A stretch of 64,000 nt of DNA from Tubulanus polymorphus (GCF_964204645.1 NC_134032.1:13882275-13946274); one strand, 5' to 3'. Numbered from the stretch's first letter, positions 48,701 through 60,358 are shown. Notes: generated from the letters alone by a model not told the origin. A program made the numbers and translations.

Positions 48701-51700
48701 GGGCGGTATATCGGGGGTTGACTGTAGGTTCATTTACAAACTCTGAACTGAACTGAATCATACTGAACTCACTAAACTACAGGGGCCAGTTGCATAGTCG
48801 TGACTTAAGTCAAAAATTGGTCTTAAATCTTAAGACTGGTCTTAAGTTGTTAGATTGGCTATGGAACTAAGTTGGTCTTAGACTGGTCTTAAGTGTAAGT
48901 CATGACTATGCTACCGGCCCCAGAACTTAGACCAAGTTATTTTTGTTACCTCTGGCACTAAATCGATTTCGCCGTTTTCAATTCGTTCTTGAATCGTGAA
49001 ATACATTTCTCGCATCAGTCGTCCGACGACGAAAAACGTGTAACTAGTAGCAACCAACGGTAACAGTTTGTACTGTTGCGTTTTGTAATCTAATATTTGC
49101 GCTTCCGTGCTGGAAAGTCAAAAACAATACGAGGTATGAAAATAAAACGATATCGAAATATGAATTTGTGGCCATTTGGGCAAGGGAGGTCCTATGCCCA
49201 CATTTTACAGAGTTCCTTTCCGAAGAATGTTTGTTATAGCCTAAATAATTGTAAACTTCATTTCAAAACTTTGATGTTTCAAAGAACGTTTTATGGTTGA
49301 AATTGTTTTTCTCCCGAAGTTCTTTCATAACCATAATGTTTCACAAAGTGTACGGATGGTTTTACATTTCAGAAATAGTGCTAAATATAAAATTCATTAC
49401 AGAGGAACGTTGTTATACCTCGTAATTGTGACCCTACCTCTCTAACCCCAGAAATTTCATACGGGATACAATGAACTACCATATCAGTTATAACGCACAG
49501 ATTTTCTGGTTGCCGAGAAGTTTGTCGTAACAAGGTTTATTTTAGAACTATCGGTTATAACGAACAGATTTTCTGGAGACAAGTTTGGGGGACTTGTACG
49601 TGTGACATAAGTCTTAAATGGCTTCTTCAAGTCACCCCTGCTTAATATTAAAATATTTCATTTAACTTCATTTTTATAATGTATAATGATATATTGTAAT
49701 ATCTAGTGGAAATAAAATATATTATTGCACCGTAATATTATCATCATAGTTTAACAACACCAACCCGGGAGTAATTTCCGATTGTTGTCTGACGGCGCTG
49801 TAACGCACGGCGATCGTGCATGCTTCACTGAGCGCGTTCGCGATATCGCTAACGAGCAACGATCGTATGAATACCATTGTTCCGTACGTCGACTTCGAGT
49901 GACCGGAATCATTCTTCACGTAAAACCCGTCTTTCGTTACCTGCACAACGACAACAACAACAAAAAATAGTCAAATATGTGGAGAATTGTAATTAACAAA
50001 TCAACGCACAGTTTTCCATAAGTTATGATAGTGGTTGTGTATCTATCCAGGCAGTGTTATCCGTAAGCGAGAATTTGAAAGGGAGAATTTGAAAGTTCAT
50101 TGTTAAGCGTATAACATCGTAACCGCTGATGTAGCAAGGCTTTTGATACTCCAAAAAATAAAGAAAATTCAAGCTTAATTTTTGCGTAATCTTCTATTTT
50201 TAACGTTAGCTGGATATATTTCGAAGCACTGATCAGTATTGATAGAATATTGATATTCACTCTGGTAGCGGCAGAAGATATTTCATAAAAGGTGGCTGAT
50301 CTTCAGAGCGGTGGATGCGTAAATGAAAGGGGCGACACTGCCAGGGGTAAACTCTTCATCATCTGGTATATGGATTAACTAGGGCCAGCTACACAATGTA
50401 GAAATCGAATCGAATTTTTGTTATATGTTTTGGAACTCGTTTCTGGTCACTTCGAGAGTTTACCTTCGCGTGTTTCATCAGCATGTTCATACGCGGAATT
50501 CTCACTTCGTTTAAACTCATGAAGCCGTTATCATTCGTATTGTAACCAAATTTCGGGCCGATATCTCCTAATGTCACACCTAGAAAACGCAATCGATGTC
50601 ATTCCAAAACTCTGGGTCCAGGGACCTGAAACACCCCCTGGTAAACAAATACAGCAATCAATGAGCTTGAAACTCACCGATCATAGAACATGTCATGAGC
50701 TAGAACTATGCAATTGACTGTGCATACAAAGTATGCATAAACGGTATATGGAATATTATTCCACTGCAGAAAAACAATAAATGTGTTTTTCGAAAATAAA
50801 ACATACCGGGGTAGCCCATTTCAAATTTTGATGAGCTTCCATTTGGATAGTTTACCTGGTACAGGCTGATGGTTATCTGACCTTCGCGTTTGTAACATAA
50901 ACGCATGAATCCCGTAACATTCACCTCTCGTATACAACTGAGCCAAAACAATCGCGTGATTCGACGATTTCCCCACTGCAAATAATTCGTAAAACTCACA
51001 ATATTTAAAATCAAAAAGGAAAGAAAATTGAAAAATTTCCAGAATATTCTGAAGTACCGATAACGAGACGAGTAGTACTATATTCAGGTTAACTATTTAT
51101 TTGACGCACGAGCTTTCGCTTCTAATGAATAGAAGCTTCATCGGGTGAATGAGTGATGAAGCCTCTATTCATTAGAAGCGAAAGCTCGTGCATCAAATAA
51201 GTAGTTAACCTGAATATAGTACTACTCGTCTCGTTACTTATTTTAAACCTGGTTAACACGGCTACTCTACGAATATTCTCGGAATATTCTTGTTTTAGCT
51301 TACGATTTCCGGGCCACCATTTTGTAGCGGTCAACGTCGGGCTATTCAGCACGAATTCCTCGGTGTTCGAATCGTAGGTGGCAGTTGTTTCGAGTCCTCG
51401 CAGGAACGTTCCTTGAAATGAAGAATAAAAACTTGCGACAAAATTTTCGCTTAAACCGTCAGAAATTTGAAAAAAAAAAAAAAACGTTTAACCAAAATCG
51501 TTCTAATCAAAAAAATGAGAAAATCTCACCATGGCCCATCTCGGTTTGAGCGTACGTCCCTAATATTTCGCAATTCATCGCTTTCGGCAGCCATTTTGCT
51601 TGTTGTTCCGGCGTCGTTTGATTCATCAAAGTCGGCAGAAACATCACGAAGTGAAGTCCGAACGGTGAATTCTCTCGATGAGCCACAATCCTGGAAACCG

Positions 51701-53536
51701 TACAAAACGATCGAACTTCAAGAAATCGACGATTTGAAGCTTCGTTTAACAACAAGCCAAGCAAAAATTAATGACATTTTTAGGGGGAAAACAGATTCAT
51801 TCTAGGCCAGTGTTATAGATATATTCCAGACCCTAGAATTTAGAATCCTTAACTGGAAAATTTTCCCTAGAAGGTGCCTGTTCTATAGAAAACTGCAAAG
51901 ATATTTTCATGGCTCCCTAGTTGGCTACGTTTTCCTGGGCGGTATGCTTTTATGATCGGATTACCAGCCGCGGTTTGTAGTAAAAGAAGAGGTTACTGCC
52001 ATTAACAAATAAAACCCACAGTTAGATCTGTAAAACAGTTGATTTTGCTTACAGTTTCGAGGCTTTAACTAAGCCCCATCATCAGAGGAACAAAAACAAA
52101 AACTTTTTGTTCTTCTGATGATGAGGCTTAGTTAAAGCCTCAAAACTGTAAGGAAAATAAACTGTTTTTACAGATCTAACTGTGGGTTTTTATTAGTTAA
52201 CTCTACACTGAGATAGATATCAGTTAATTGCAGTCAGGTTACTGCCGTATTGTTCCCCAGCCCCAAAAAACAGCACCCAATTACCGATCACAGATCTCAG
52301 TAAAATTTTACAGGGTCCCTGCATATCAGTCATTCCAGAATTCAAGGACTTTTCAAGGAGTTTTCAAGGCGAGTAGCGTCTGTATCCCTTTCATATCTCA
52401 ATTACTGTTGACTCCTAAATCAGTACTGTTTTTCTCAGTAAACCATTTAATTCGGTAGAATTATGTGTATATAATAAGTAGACCCAGAGCCAAAAAATTG
52501 CCAATTTCTCAAAATTCAAGGAATTTTCAAGGACTTTTGGGCATTTTGCTCACATTCAAGCATATTCAAGTACCTTGAAAAATATCTTTGGTTTAGAAGT
52601 TTTCAAGGAATCAAGGAGTTGTAGGGACCCTGTTTTAGACTTTTAAAATGAACTAATTTTACTTAACGAATGATTACGGATCGTCAAAATGTACCTTTCA
52701 TAATAATATTTATCTTCGGGTGAAGTTAAATCTAATTGTTTCAGTTTTTGTATTGCGTGGGTTCGTTTTTTCACCGATATATCGTACGCCTCGTCTCTCG
52801 ACATGAAACACACCGGTTTATGTTTGTAAACTTCATCGGTTAAAGCCAAACTTTCTGAAAACATAATCAAAACATAACATATCATTCAATTTGATCGTTC
52901 GTCATAGGTTCAGGCGCGGATACAGGACTTTTTCCAGGAGGGGGTTCATAAAAAACGTTAATGTTAAAACTACCGACTAAAATCACTAATGATAGGGGGC
53001 CTATAGTATACGTTGTATTGTTTGGCCATGAACATATAATGATATGGTACCGATTTTGTGATACTGTCCTCTGGATCCGTGCCTGAGGTTAGTACCCTAA
53101 TCGTTGGGTGGTAAGCATTTATAATCGGATGAGCTTAATATACCAACCTGATCGTGAAACTAAAACCACTGACAGGTTACTGACGGTTACTCACCAGGTT
53201 TTTTATGGCCTTTTTTATGTAAAATCAACATACTGATGAAGAAGCTGTGCTAAATTAGATAGTGCTATTATTTTCATCAAGAGCTTTGGCGATTAATAGC
53301 CATAATAGCACTAAATAAATGCAAAAAAGTAAATCTAAATATTTCTTGCGTAGCTTCTTGAATGCTTTTCTAATAAATTGCCATAGCTCACCAACATGTC
53401 TGCGTCTTTCCGTGTTCTCTTTAGACCCGTCGAGGAAATGAGTTAATTGAATCGAATTAAAAGTCGCCTTCTTTCTTTCTAACAGCAAATTTTTGTTAAT
53501 TTCCGATTCAGGAGCTAGGCCTCTGACATCTGCCAT
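45749..53536 (-). CDS. ACOX1: ACOX1, peroxisomal acyl-CoA oxidase
   Basis: Fourteen coding exons, minus strand: 53392-53536, 52695-52854, 51530-51690, 51304-51411, 50856-50975, 50464-50579, 49765-49940, 48950-49109, 48191-48381, 47510-47662, 47049-47154, 46813-46959, 46185-46391, 45749-45808; 669 residues (human 660). The enzyme oxidises long straight-chain acyl-CoA to trans-2-enoyl-CoA with FAD, passing electrons to O2 to give H2O2; it is the first step of peroxisomal beta-oxidation. Conserved pieces in order: [14 protein letters not shown] near the N-terminus, the flavin-site stretch [13 protein letters not shown] (~142-156), [56 protein letters not shown] and [14 protein letters not shown], whose Glu (~434) corresponds to the catalytic base. 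The C-terminal domain has [20 protein letters not shown]. The protein ends in SKL, a perfect PTS1 signal. The exon 49765-49940 has a weak donor (gttggt). Confidence 0.97.
45923..46157. repeat. Adjacent H4 and H2 hairpin repeats
   Basis: H4: gggcccggtttcatagactg (from 45923) pairs with ctatgaaaccc (near 46060-46071). It is followed immediately by an H2 copy from acccagttccacagttg to cagaactgtggaaccggatcc. The two sit end to end in the last ACOX1 intron. Confidence 0.65.
46455..46800. repeat. Dispersed repeat R, duplicated
   Basis: Two direct copies of a block with caagaggttccttgtgccac and tcgtcatta, plus 'ttccctgattg' and 'aattataagatatcctcagt' pieces. Same family as 47830-48175 and, inverted, 5580-6126. 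ACOX1 intron 46392-46812. Confidence 0.6.
47288..47399. repeat. Hairpin MITE-like repeat, family H2
   Basis: ggacccagttccacagttgt at the left, cacaactgtggaaccgagcc at the right, with gagttaac-type inner arms. ACOX1 intron 47155-47509. Confidence 0.8.
47830..48175. repeat. Dispersed repeat R
   Basis: Starts near caccaggattcttacaaatc; contains 'ttccctgatat', 'aagaggttcactgtgca' and 'ttataagatatcctcagt'. ACOX1 intron 47663-48190. Confidence 0.55.
48549..48726. mobile_element. Short pogo/Tigger-like MITE
   Basis: 174 bp between TA dinucleotides: left cagtcattccccgat, right atatcgggggttgactg. Its right half is homologous in inverse orientation to the left end of the element at 40198. ACOX1 intron 48382-48949. 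Confidence 0.7.
48782..48922. repeat. Hairpin MITE-like repeat, family H1
   Basis: ggggccagttgcatagtcgt at the left, catgactatgctaccggcccc at the right. Same ACOX1 intron as the element at 48551. Confidence 0.75.
51058..51237. repeat. Near-perfect ~83-bp inverted repeat
   Basis: Left arm from cgataacgagacgagtagta to gaatagaagcttcatc; right arm from gatgaagcctctattcatta to gtactactcgtctcgttac. Only a few mismatches occur and the loop is ~12 bp. It sits in the ACOX1 intron 50976-51303 and would form a long hairpin in pre-mRNA. Confidence 0.85.
52041..52165. repeat. Foldback element with hammerhead-like module
   Basis: Arms of ~50 bp: left cagtttcgaggctttaacta then agccccatcatcagagg, right ttctgatgatgaggcttagt then taaagcctcaaaactg. 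ACOX1 intron 51691-52694. Confidence 0.75.
52311..52632. repeat. MITE-like repeat with cagggtccct ends
   Basis: Inverted termini cagggtccctgca / gtagggaccctg. The inside is rich in 'ttcaaggacttttcaagg'. A related piece lies in NPC1 intron 14 (ggtccctacag near 23903 to gttgtagggaac near 24275). The CAGGG end is hAT-like, but I could not find an 8-bp target duplication. Confidence 0.5.
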
Positions 53537-56500
53537 TTTGTCCAGTCACATGATCATGATGACAACCCTGAGATTCAATCGCTCTAATAAAAAATGTCTA
53601 TGTCTTTTTCAAATTGAATGAGCTTTATTGACGAAAAGCAGATTTCAACTGACAGACATGGCTATAAAACTAGTTTTTTTTACAAACATATTTGATTGAG
53701 CTTTCATGCCGTGATTTAGTTGGAGCCATCCCATTTGCTTGCGAGAGTAAGGATAAGAATTTTTTTCTAGGATAAATTAAGCCAGTTTTTTTTAAGAGAG
53801 CCAAACTAAACATATGCTGCGACCACTTCAAGTCAGAGTTTTGTGCAAAATAAGTTGGGTGCCGGTTAGCACAAATTTTGTTTCACAGATTTAATCCCCG
53901 CTCTATTTTCCCCGTGGACACCAAATTGAAAAAAATTTTAGTTTCTTGGATCGTTAAGAGATGGCGATGAGTATACCGATGGACTAGCTCATTTATAATC
54001 CGTTAGGTGGCGATGTCATCTCACTATTTGGCAATTAGGTTTTTTGACAACTCCTTATTACATCTTTCCTATGAAGCAGACACTGTACCATAGCCTCATT
54101 CTGTCGACAGGCGTAGCAGATCAGAGTATCCTGATTGCTGAATGTGGTTGGGGTCTATATTCCGAGGTGCTGGGGTTACATCTTCTTTCTTCACTTTTCC
54201 AAGATAAAACCAATGAATAAAAAGAAATTCATAGCTATTGGCTTTTATCCTCTTTCATTCATTTTTCACCTTCTGCTGTTTACAAATAAAATCCTGTTTT
54301 GAGAACAAAAATCCAAATGAACAAACAACAAATATCAAACAATCATAAAAGGTCATGTTTTTCCAAATGAATTTACACATATAAATACATCTCTATCTAC
54401 ATTTTTAGAACACACATGTTTATATGTAATCGTGTTCAAAATTATATACAATCTAACTCTTCAATGAAAATGAAAACATACAAAGTTTACATGACTTAAT
54501 TAGACTTTGCCTGTTTAACATATTATAAAAATGAGATCATATGAAATCGCAAGTAGCTATTTATTATCACTGCTAGTTTATATTTAATAGATTGAATACA
54601 TAACGCGAGTAACCATCATCAGTATCAGTGCAAATCACAAATTACTGATAAAATCTTCCAACAAAATCACCCTCACGATTTTTATAAGTTTTATCTTTGT
54701 AACCTAGACAAACCTGGACTGTGAAAAACTGGAATGTTTCACAATCACAAAAACCATCATAATATTTAAACATCAAGCCACTAGAAAAACAGGAATGTTT
54801 CAGAATCATAAAATTTTTCCCTTTACAGTTTTAATATAACTGTATTCATTATACAACAGTTTATCAAGATCTTTCTGTACCACAAGAAAAATCACACAAA
54901 ATTCATCGTATATTTCCACATCAAATACTTCTATTTTATTGCTTGAACAACCTGAGTAATTATATATCAGCACATATATATACATATTCCTATGCGGACT
55001 TTCATAACCTGACCTTGAAACCTTAACTGAGGAAAATTCTTATAACAAGAAAAACGGGAATGTTTCATATTTACAAAAATCATCATAGTACTTCCGCATT
55101 TAGATTTATTTATGCCACACCACTGGAAAAACAGGAATACTTCAAAATCATCAGATTTCTTCCTTCATGGTTTTAACACTGTTTAACACAGTATCAAAAT
55201 CTATTTGTTTCACGAAAATGTTTCCGATAATTTCACGCACAACAGTTTATCAAAATCTGTATCAAAACAACCAGAAAACCGGAATATTTCTTTCAATGAT
55301 TATTCCATTTCTTTATTTTACAGTTTTAATCGTATATCACACTGTATTTATCAGAATTTTTGTGAACTCTTTTCTTACAGCTAAAAAACATTTTTCGACC
55401 AACACAAACTTCACACAAGAAATTCATAATCTACTTTTCAATGAAATATCTATACCATAGATTTCTATAGTCTATTCAAAATTTCTATTACTCTATTAAG
55501 GTTACTTCATTTTTCAGCAGTTTTTCACCGATCGACTCAAGAATTAAAGTCAATCAACTTCAATCAAACATTAAAGATTATTTGATAGATATTCAACCAC
55601 ACTAAAACAACATGATACGCTTTAAATCAATCTCTTGAATAGAATCGTATTCATAATTCGACAATTCAGTTTTTTTTTCAGTTATTCACTTATCAATCAA
55701 TACTTACCTTTTCTATGTCCAGTCCATCATAATAAATATTCTAACTTCTAAAATTTACTGATTTACAATTCAATTATTCACCAAATATCCTAACAATCTC
55801 TAAACTCAAATTATTGACAGATCAACAGTTCAGTAATTCATCTACGTTTGTCTAAATCCTATTTCAGTGACTTATCAAATATCACATATAAACCTGCACT
55901 AAATTATTCTAAACTTGACTCAACTGTTAACTACCCGGTATTCGATTTATGTTTGTATTATTCAAATCCGTTAACTCAACTGCTTCTTCACAATATTCTT
56001 TTCAAATCGTCTAAGATATCTATGCCTTATTTTCTTAGAAATTTTTTTTTCTTTTCTTACAATAATATATTTTTTCCTTTCTTACAATATATCTTTTCTT
56101 TTCTTACAATAATATATTTTTTCTCTTCTTACAATAATATATTTTTTCTTTTCTTACAATAATATATTTTTTTTTTCTTACAATAATATATTTTTTCTTT
56201 TCTTACAAAATATATTTATTCCTTTCTTACAATAATATATTTTTTTCCTTTCTTACAATTTATTTTTTCTTTTCTTACAATAATATATCTTTTCTTTTCT
56301 TACAAAATATATTTATTCCTTTCTTACAATATTTCTTTTCTTTTCTTACAATAATAATATATTTTTTCTTTTCTTACAAAATATATTTTTTCGATAATTC
56401 AAGCTTTAATGTAATGTTTTAGGTTTCTCAAAATATGTTTTATGCTTAACATATCTCTCTTCATGTTTTCTACAATTTATTTTCTAATCATCTAAAATAT

Positions 56501-56540
56501 CAATCCAAGTTTATTTTCAAATACAAATATTTTTCAACCA
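53537..56540. other. ACOX1 upstream AT-rich DNA
   Basis: Holds the ACOX1 promoter/5' UTR near 53537-53600. The rest is AT-rich with no supported exon. From about 54715 to 55340, degenerate repeats of 'aaaaacaggaatgtttcag' and 'caacagtttatcaa' recur at ~320-bp spacing, i.e. an old tandem duplication. Confidence 0.5.
56041..56398. repeat. Pyrimidine/AT low-complexity tandem repeat
   Basis: About thirteen variable 24-31-bp units of ttttcttttcttacaataat plus atatt. Strand-asymmetric: T-rich as printed. Confidence 0.9.
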
Positions 56541-56882
56541 CTAAAATCCTGAAGTCGTAGTCGTAGTTGTCGTTGCTGAAGTTGTCGTCATCGTCGATGA
56601 AGTGTTTACGAATTTTAAAACGAGTCTAATTACGCGAAGTAACCAAACGTAGTAACGAATGAACGAACGAACGAGGCGATTCAGCTCCTTTAACTCCTTC
56701 CACTACCCGATTACACAATGTACACTATTTCAACCAAATTTTTCTTTCTGGAAAATATCTCGAAATCGCAAGCGAGATGGAACGCTAGCGAGTAATTTGT
56801 GCACTGGAACGTTTGTGATTCGACCTGTTTCGTTATTACTCGCGATCGTGACGTATTGGACTATATACGACAGCCCTATGAC

Positions 56883-57085
56883 AGATAGCGGGTTACTGGA
56901 TCCATGATGGATAGCGAGTTACTGGATCCACCACAGATAGCGGGTTTCTGGATCCACCACAGATAGCGGGTTTCTGGATCCACGACAGATAGCGGGTTTC
57001 TGGATCCACGACAGATAGCGGGTTACTGGATCCACCACAGATAGCGGGTTACTGGATCCATGACAGATAGCGGGTTACTGGATCC
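56883..57085 (+). repeat. 26-bp minisatellite
   Basis: About eight units of gatagcgggttactggatcc plus a(c/t)(c/g)aca. Minor variants are tttctgg/ttactgg. The 'gatagcg' core resembles that of the 29-bp arrays at 57.9 and 60.5-61.6 kb. Confidence 0.9.
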
Positions 57086-57247
57086 TTGGTGTCTCAACTC
57101 AGTTCGTCTTGTTTGTTTGTTACTGATGAACATGACGTATTGTATCATATAAGCCTTTTCGCTGTGGGTATCATTCAACTTTCATACTCGATATCGCATT
57201 GTATGAGACGGTCCCGTAAGACTGGATAGCAGGTGACTCTCACGCAT

Positions 57248-57456
57248 TTATATCAGATAGTCTATTGACTGATAACAGCAAACTCTATCATCAATGTTTC
57301 GATAGATTGAATTGTTTCCATATGTTACTTTACATCGCAAAATTGATGTATTGTAATCACATTGGTTTGGTATATTTTTTTCTGAATGCGATTTTCCACA
57401 CTGTTCGGCACATCCTGCTTTACGGTTCATATCATTACAACAGCAAAATGTAGACA
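57248..57456 (-). pseudogene. Exon-like module X0, RECK-like cysteine pattern
   Basis: On the minus strand a strong acceptor (ttttgttgtttttcag, AG at 57457-57458) leads into a 68-codon open frame ending in a stop at 57248-57250. The peptide begins VSTFCCCNDMNRKAGCAEQC. Its cysteine spacing (CC-x8-C-x3-C-x12-C-x8-C-x17-CC) resembles the first cysteine-knot motifs of RECK (CC-x8-C-x3-C; second knot CC-x7-C-x3-C-x12-C). The module X1 upstream (57577-57714) joins it in frame. No signal peptide, no downstream exons and no full RECK gene were found, so it may be a fragment, a pseudogene or coincidence. Confidence 0.3.
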
Positions 57457-57576
57457 CTGAAAAACAACAAAATAATCAAAATATAAATTTCAATCAGAGA
57501 TAGATTTCAATCCGATCAAAATATTACAAAGCTACTAATTCGAATACAAAAGGAATTAAGAGAAAGTAATATTTAC

Positions 57577-57714
57577 CTGATTTGCTTGAGTTATTTGTCC
57601 AGTTGACCGTAGATTTGAATTGATCACAGAGCAAGTTGACAGTTACTAATATATGCGCGGTGTCGACTTTGCGCTTAGACTGTCCCATATCATAACAGCA
57701 GCAAATTGTAGAAA
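57577..57714 (-). pseudogene. Exon-like module X1
   Basis: Bounded on the minus strand by tttttcag|TTTCTACAATTT at the 5' side and AAATCAG|gtaaatatt at the 3' side; 138 bp, phase 1-1, open throughout in the frame that joins X0. It encodes STICCCYDMGQSKRKV and ends WTNNSSKS. The start resembles X0 (STFCCCNDM), so X1 and X0 look like duplicates. Degenerate relatives are at 57826-58086 and 60521-61739. Confidence 0.35.
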
Positions 57715-58625
57715 CTGAAAAACAACAAAATAATCAAAACATAAATATAGATTTCAATCCAATCAAAATGTTACAAATCTATAAAGTAATTCGAATACAA
57801 GGAATTATGAGAAAGAAATATTTACCTGATTTGCTTGAGTTGTTTGTCCAGTTGATGGAACTGATAGCGATACTGTCCACGAGACGAAACTGATAGCGAT
57901 ACCATCCACGAGACGCAGCTGATAGCGATACTGTCCACGAGATGCAACTGATAGCGATACTGTCCACGAGATGCAACTGATAGCAATATAGTGGATTTTG
58001 ATTGATCAGATTTGTTCACACTGTACGACGTTGTTTTTGCGAAGCAGTGTTTTCCGGTTCATATCAACAACAGCAAATTGGAGAAACTGAAATGATAAAA
58101 CAAAATATAAATACAGATTTCAAACACATCAAAATATTACACAAAACTACAAATTTTAAAGTGAGAAGTGATGAGAATAAGATAATTACCTGATTTGCTT
58201 GAGTTGTTTGCCCAGTTGACCGTTGAATGTTGGTGGAGTAATAAGACTGAATGACTCCAAGATAGAGTTGACATTAGATCTGACCATTGAGTCGACATTC
58301 AGCTGAGAGTAGCATTGACCACAGTTTGAGTTGACAGTACTGAGTTGATCGCAGTGTTAGATGACCACCGCCAATGACAGTAAATGATAGCAGAGCCAGT
58401 TTATCACGCGGTGAGTTGACAGTACATTCAGTTGACTAACGCGCGTTGACTGTAAATGATAGTAGAGCCAGTCGATCACGTGGTGAGTTGACATTAGGTT
58501 CAGTTGACCACCGCGCGTTGACGGTAAATGATAGCGGAGCGAGTCGATCACGCAGTGAGTTGACATAAGGTTCAGTTGACTACCGCGCGTTGACGGTAAA
58601 TGATAGTAGAGCTAGTCGATCGCGC
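57663..58625 (-). repeat. Duplicated block, short copy
   Basis: Homologous to 60359-62280 from gtcgactttgcgctt through the 72-bp repeats. It contains exon-like module X2 (57826-58086; tttcag|TTTCTCCAATTT to AATCAG|gtaaat), which has lost 2 bp after the CCC codons relative to X0 and runs into stops. Inside X2 the 29-bp unit (gatagcgatactgtccacga plus gacgcaact) is present about five times. At 58357-58625 a 72-bp unit (gcgcgttgacggtaaatgat...) is repeated about four times. Confidence 0.85.
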
Positions 58626-60358
58626 TGTGAGTTGACGAGTAAGTTGACCACTGAACGTGTGGTCATAGAGTGGATGTTGTATCAGGAGTTAACGGAGCCA
58701 ATTAGTTGTTACTATGGTTACTATTGTTGTCCATCGTTGCCATTCCCGTTGTTGTCGTCATCGTCGTTGTTGATTTACAATATATTTTTTTTTCTTACAT
58801 AATTTTTTTTCTTTCATTACACAAACGTTTTTTTTCTTGTTCGAACCCGAGTCGACTGAAATGTCGAACAATAAATAATCGTATCACATCGAGATTTTTC
58901 ATAATTGATTTTGATGAAGTCACATGAGACTTGAAATAATGTTTACAGGTTCGGTCCCTGAAGATACACATTATTTCTACTAAACTGAAAAGTGTTAAAG
59001 ATTTTATCATTTCTAAACACTTCGGGTTCTTTTGAACCGAGCATCAAATGCAAAACATGGAAACTAAAACATACATGATTCCATGAATAAGAAACTCCTT
59101 TTAGGATTTTACTTTGATGACAATAAATTTCACAAAAACTTCCCAACAAATTTTCCAAAGTTGAGAAGTTCGATATCAGGTTCCGTTTATGAAGTTATGA
59201 ATAAGACATAACTTCATAACTGTTGTAGTTTTCGCTGAAAATGAAAGTATTTGATACCAAAAATAGCAGATTTTGATATCACACACAACTTGGTAATTTT
59301 ATAGTGACAGGTTCGGTCCCTGTAAGCAGAGAAATGTTTGAGATTTCTCCTTAAAAATTTTGTACTTGTTCAAAACCAGCATCGAATACAAAACATGGAA
59401 ACTAAAAAGAAATTCCAACAGGAAAATCCTTTGAGTTTCAATAATTTGATGACGATATGCCAAATTTCAGAAGTTCATTCAATATCAGGTCTAGTTCATG
59501 AAAATCTATGAATAAGACTTAACCTGATACTGTAGTCATTTTTTTGCTAAAAATGAAAGTAATTTGACGTTAAAAAATGGCAATTTAATCAAAAATGATG
59601 AAGAAATTATCCAGATTTAGAGAGCATTTTGACTGTTGCTCAACGTTGTTTAAAGTTCACCATCTGGCTCATTGGTAAGAGTAAACCAGATATAATAATC
59701 TGTGCAGTTTCAGGTTCGATTCCTGATAACAATTTCTGAAATTGGAAAAATTTCACAATTGTGTTTCCAACGTAGACACGAGATTTTATTCACGTGTTTC
59801 ACTTGAGCTTTTCATTTCAATAAAAATAGGATTCTATTCAGGTAAAATTCCCGAATAATGAATGCCTCAAAATAATTTGGTCGTTTTTCAAAAGGCAATT
59901 CATTGGAAATCATAGAAGCTTCCTTTGTTAAGTTCAGCTTCTTGAGTTCGAAGACTCAAATCTTTCAACTAGAATTAGTAATTAGTACATTGCTTACGCA
60001 TGATTTAACTTTTTGTGTTAAATCTGAACTCAGAACCCTATAGAACTGCGTCCTGCCGTTTAGTAATACATCATTATCATCCAGAATGATTTATCCACAG
60101 GTTCAAATCCTGTTGGCAAGAAAATTGAATTAGGCAAATAACTGAGATTCCATATTTAAATTCTGAAGGAAATGATAGTTTCATGGATCATGGATCAATT
60201 TGGTCTCGATTTCAAAGATTTGATAGACAATTTTGATATTTCAATAATGAACATTTGATCTCAATTTCATAGGATTGAGACGCACATTTGATCATTTTGG
60301 TCTCAATTTCACAGATTTGATATCCAAAATTCTTTGAGTATCAATTTCTCTTGAGTAT
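58626..60358. other. Spacer between duplicated blocks
   Basis: No gene seen. Pyrimidine-rich DNA at 58700-58850 holds a gtt/gtc triplet run. Two diverged direct copies of a ~300-bp segment with 'caggttcggtccctg' and 'aaaacatggaaactaaa' lie at about 58930-59190 and 59290-59510. A tRNA-like sequence lies at 59652-59735. Confidence 0.5.
59652..59735 (+). repeat. tRNA-like sequence (possible SINE head)
   Basis: An A-box-like tggctcattggtaagagt and a B box ggttcgattcc are ~35 bp apart, with a weak stem between catctggctc flanks. The acceptor stem does not pair well, so I call it tRNA-derived, not a functional tRNA. Confidence 0.35.

Noticed and set aside
51467..51805. 112-codon plus-strand frame
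   Set aside because: Antisense shadow of the ACOX1 exon 51530-51690.
56541..56702. 53-codon minus-strand frame ending in a Thr-rich tail, possible last exon
   Set aside because: The Thr-rich part is a gtc/gta triplet repeat, the upstream acceptor lacks a good pyrimidine tract and no upstream coding exon joins it convincingly. A similar triplet run at 58735-58775 also looks like simple repeat.
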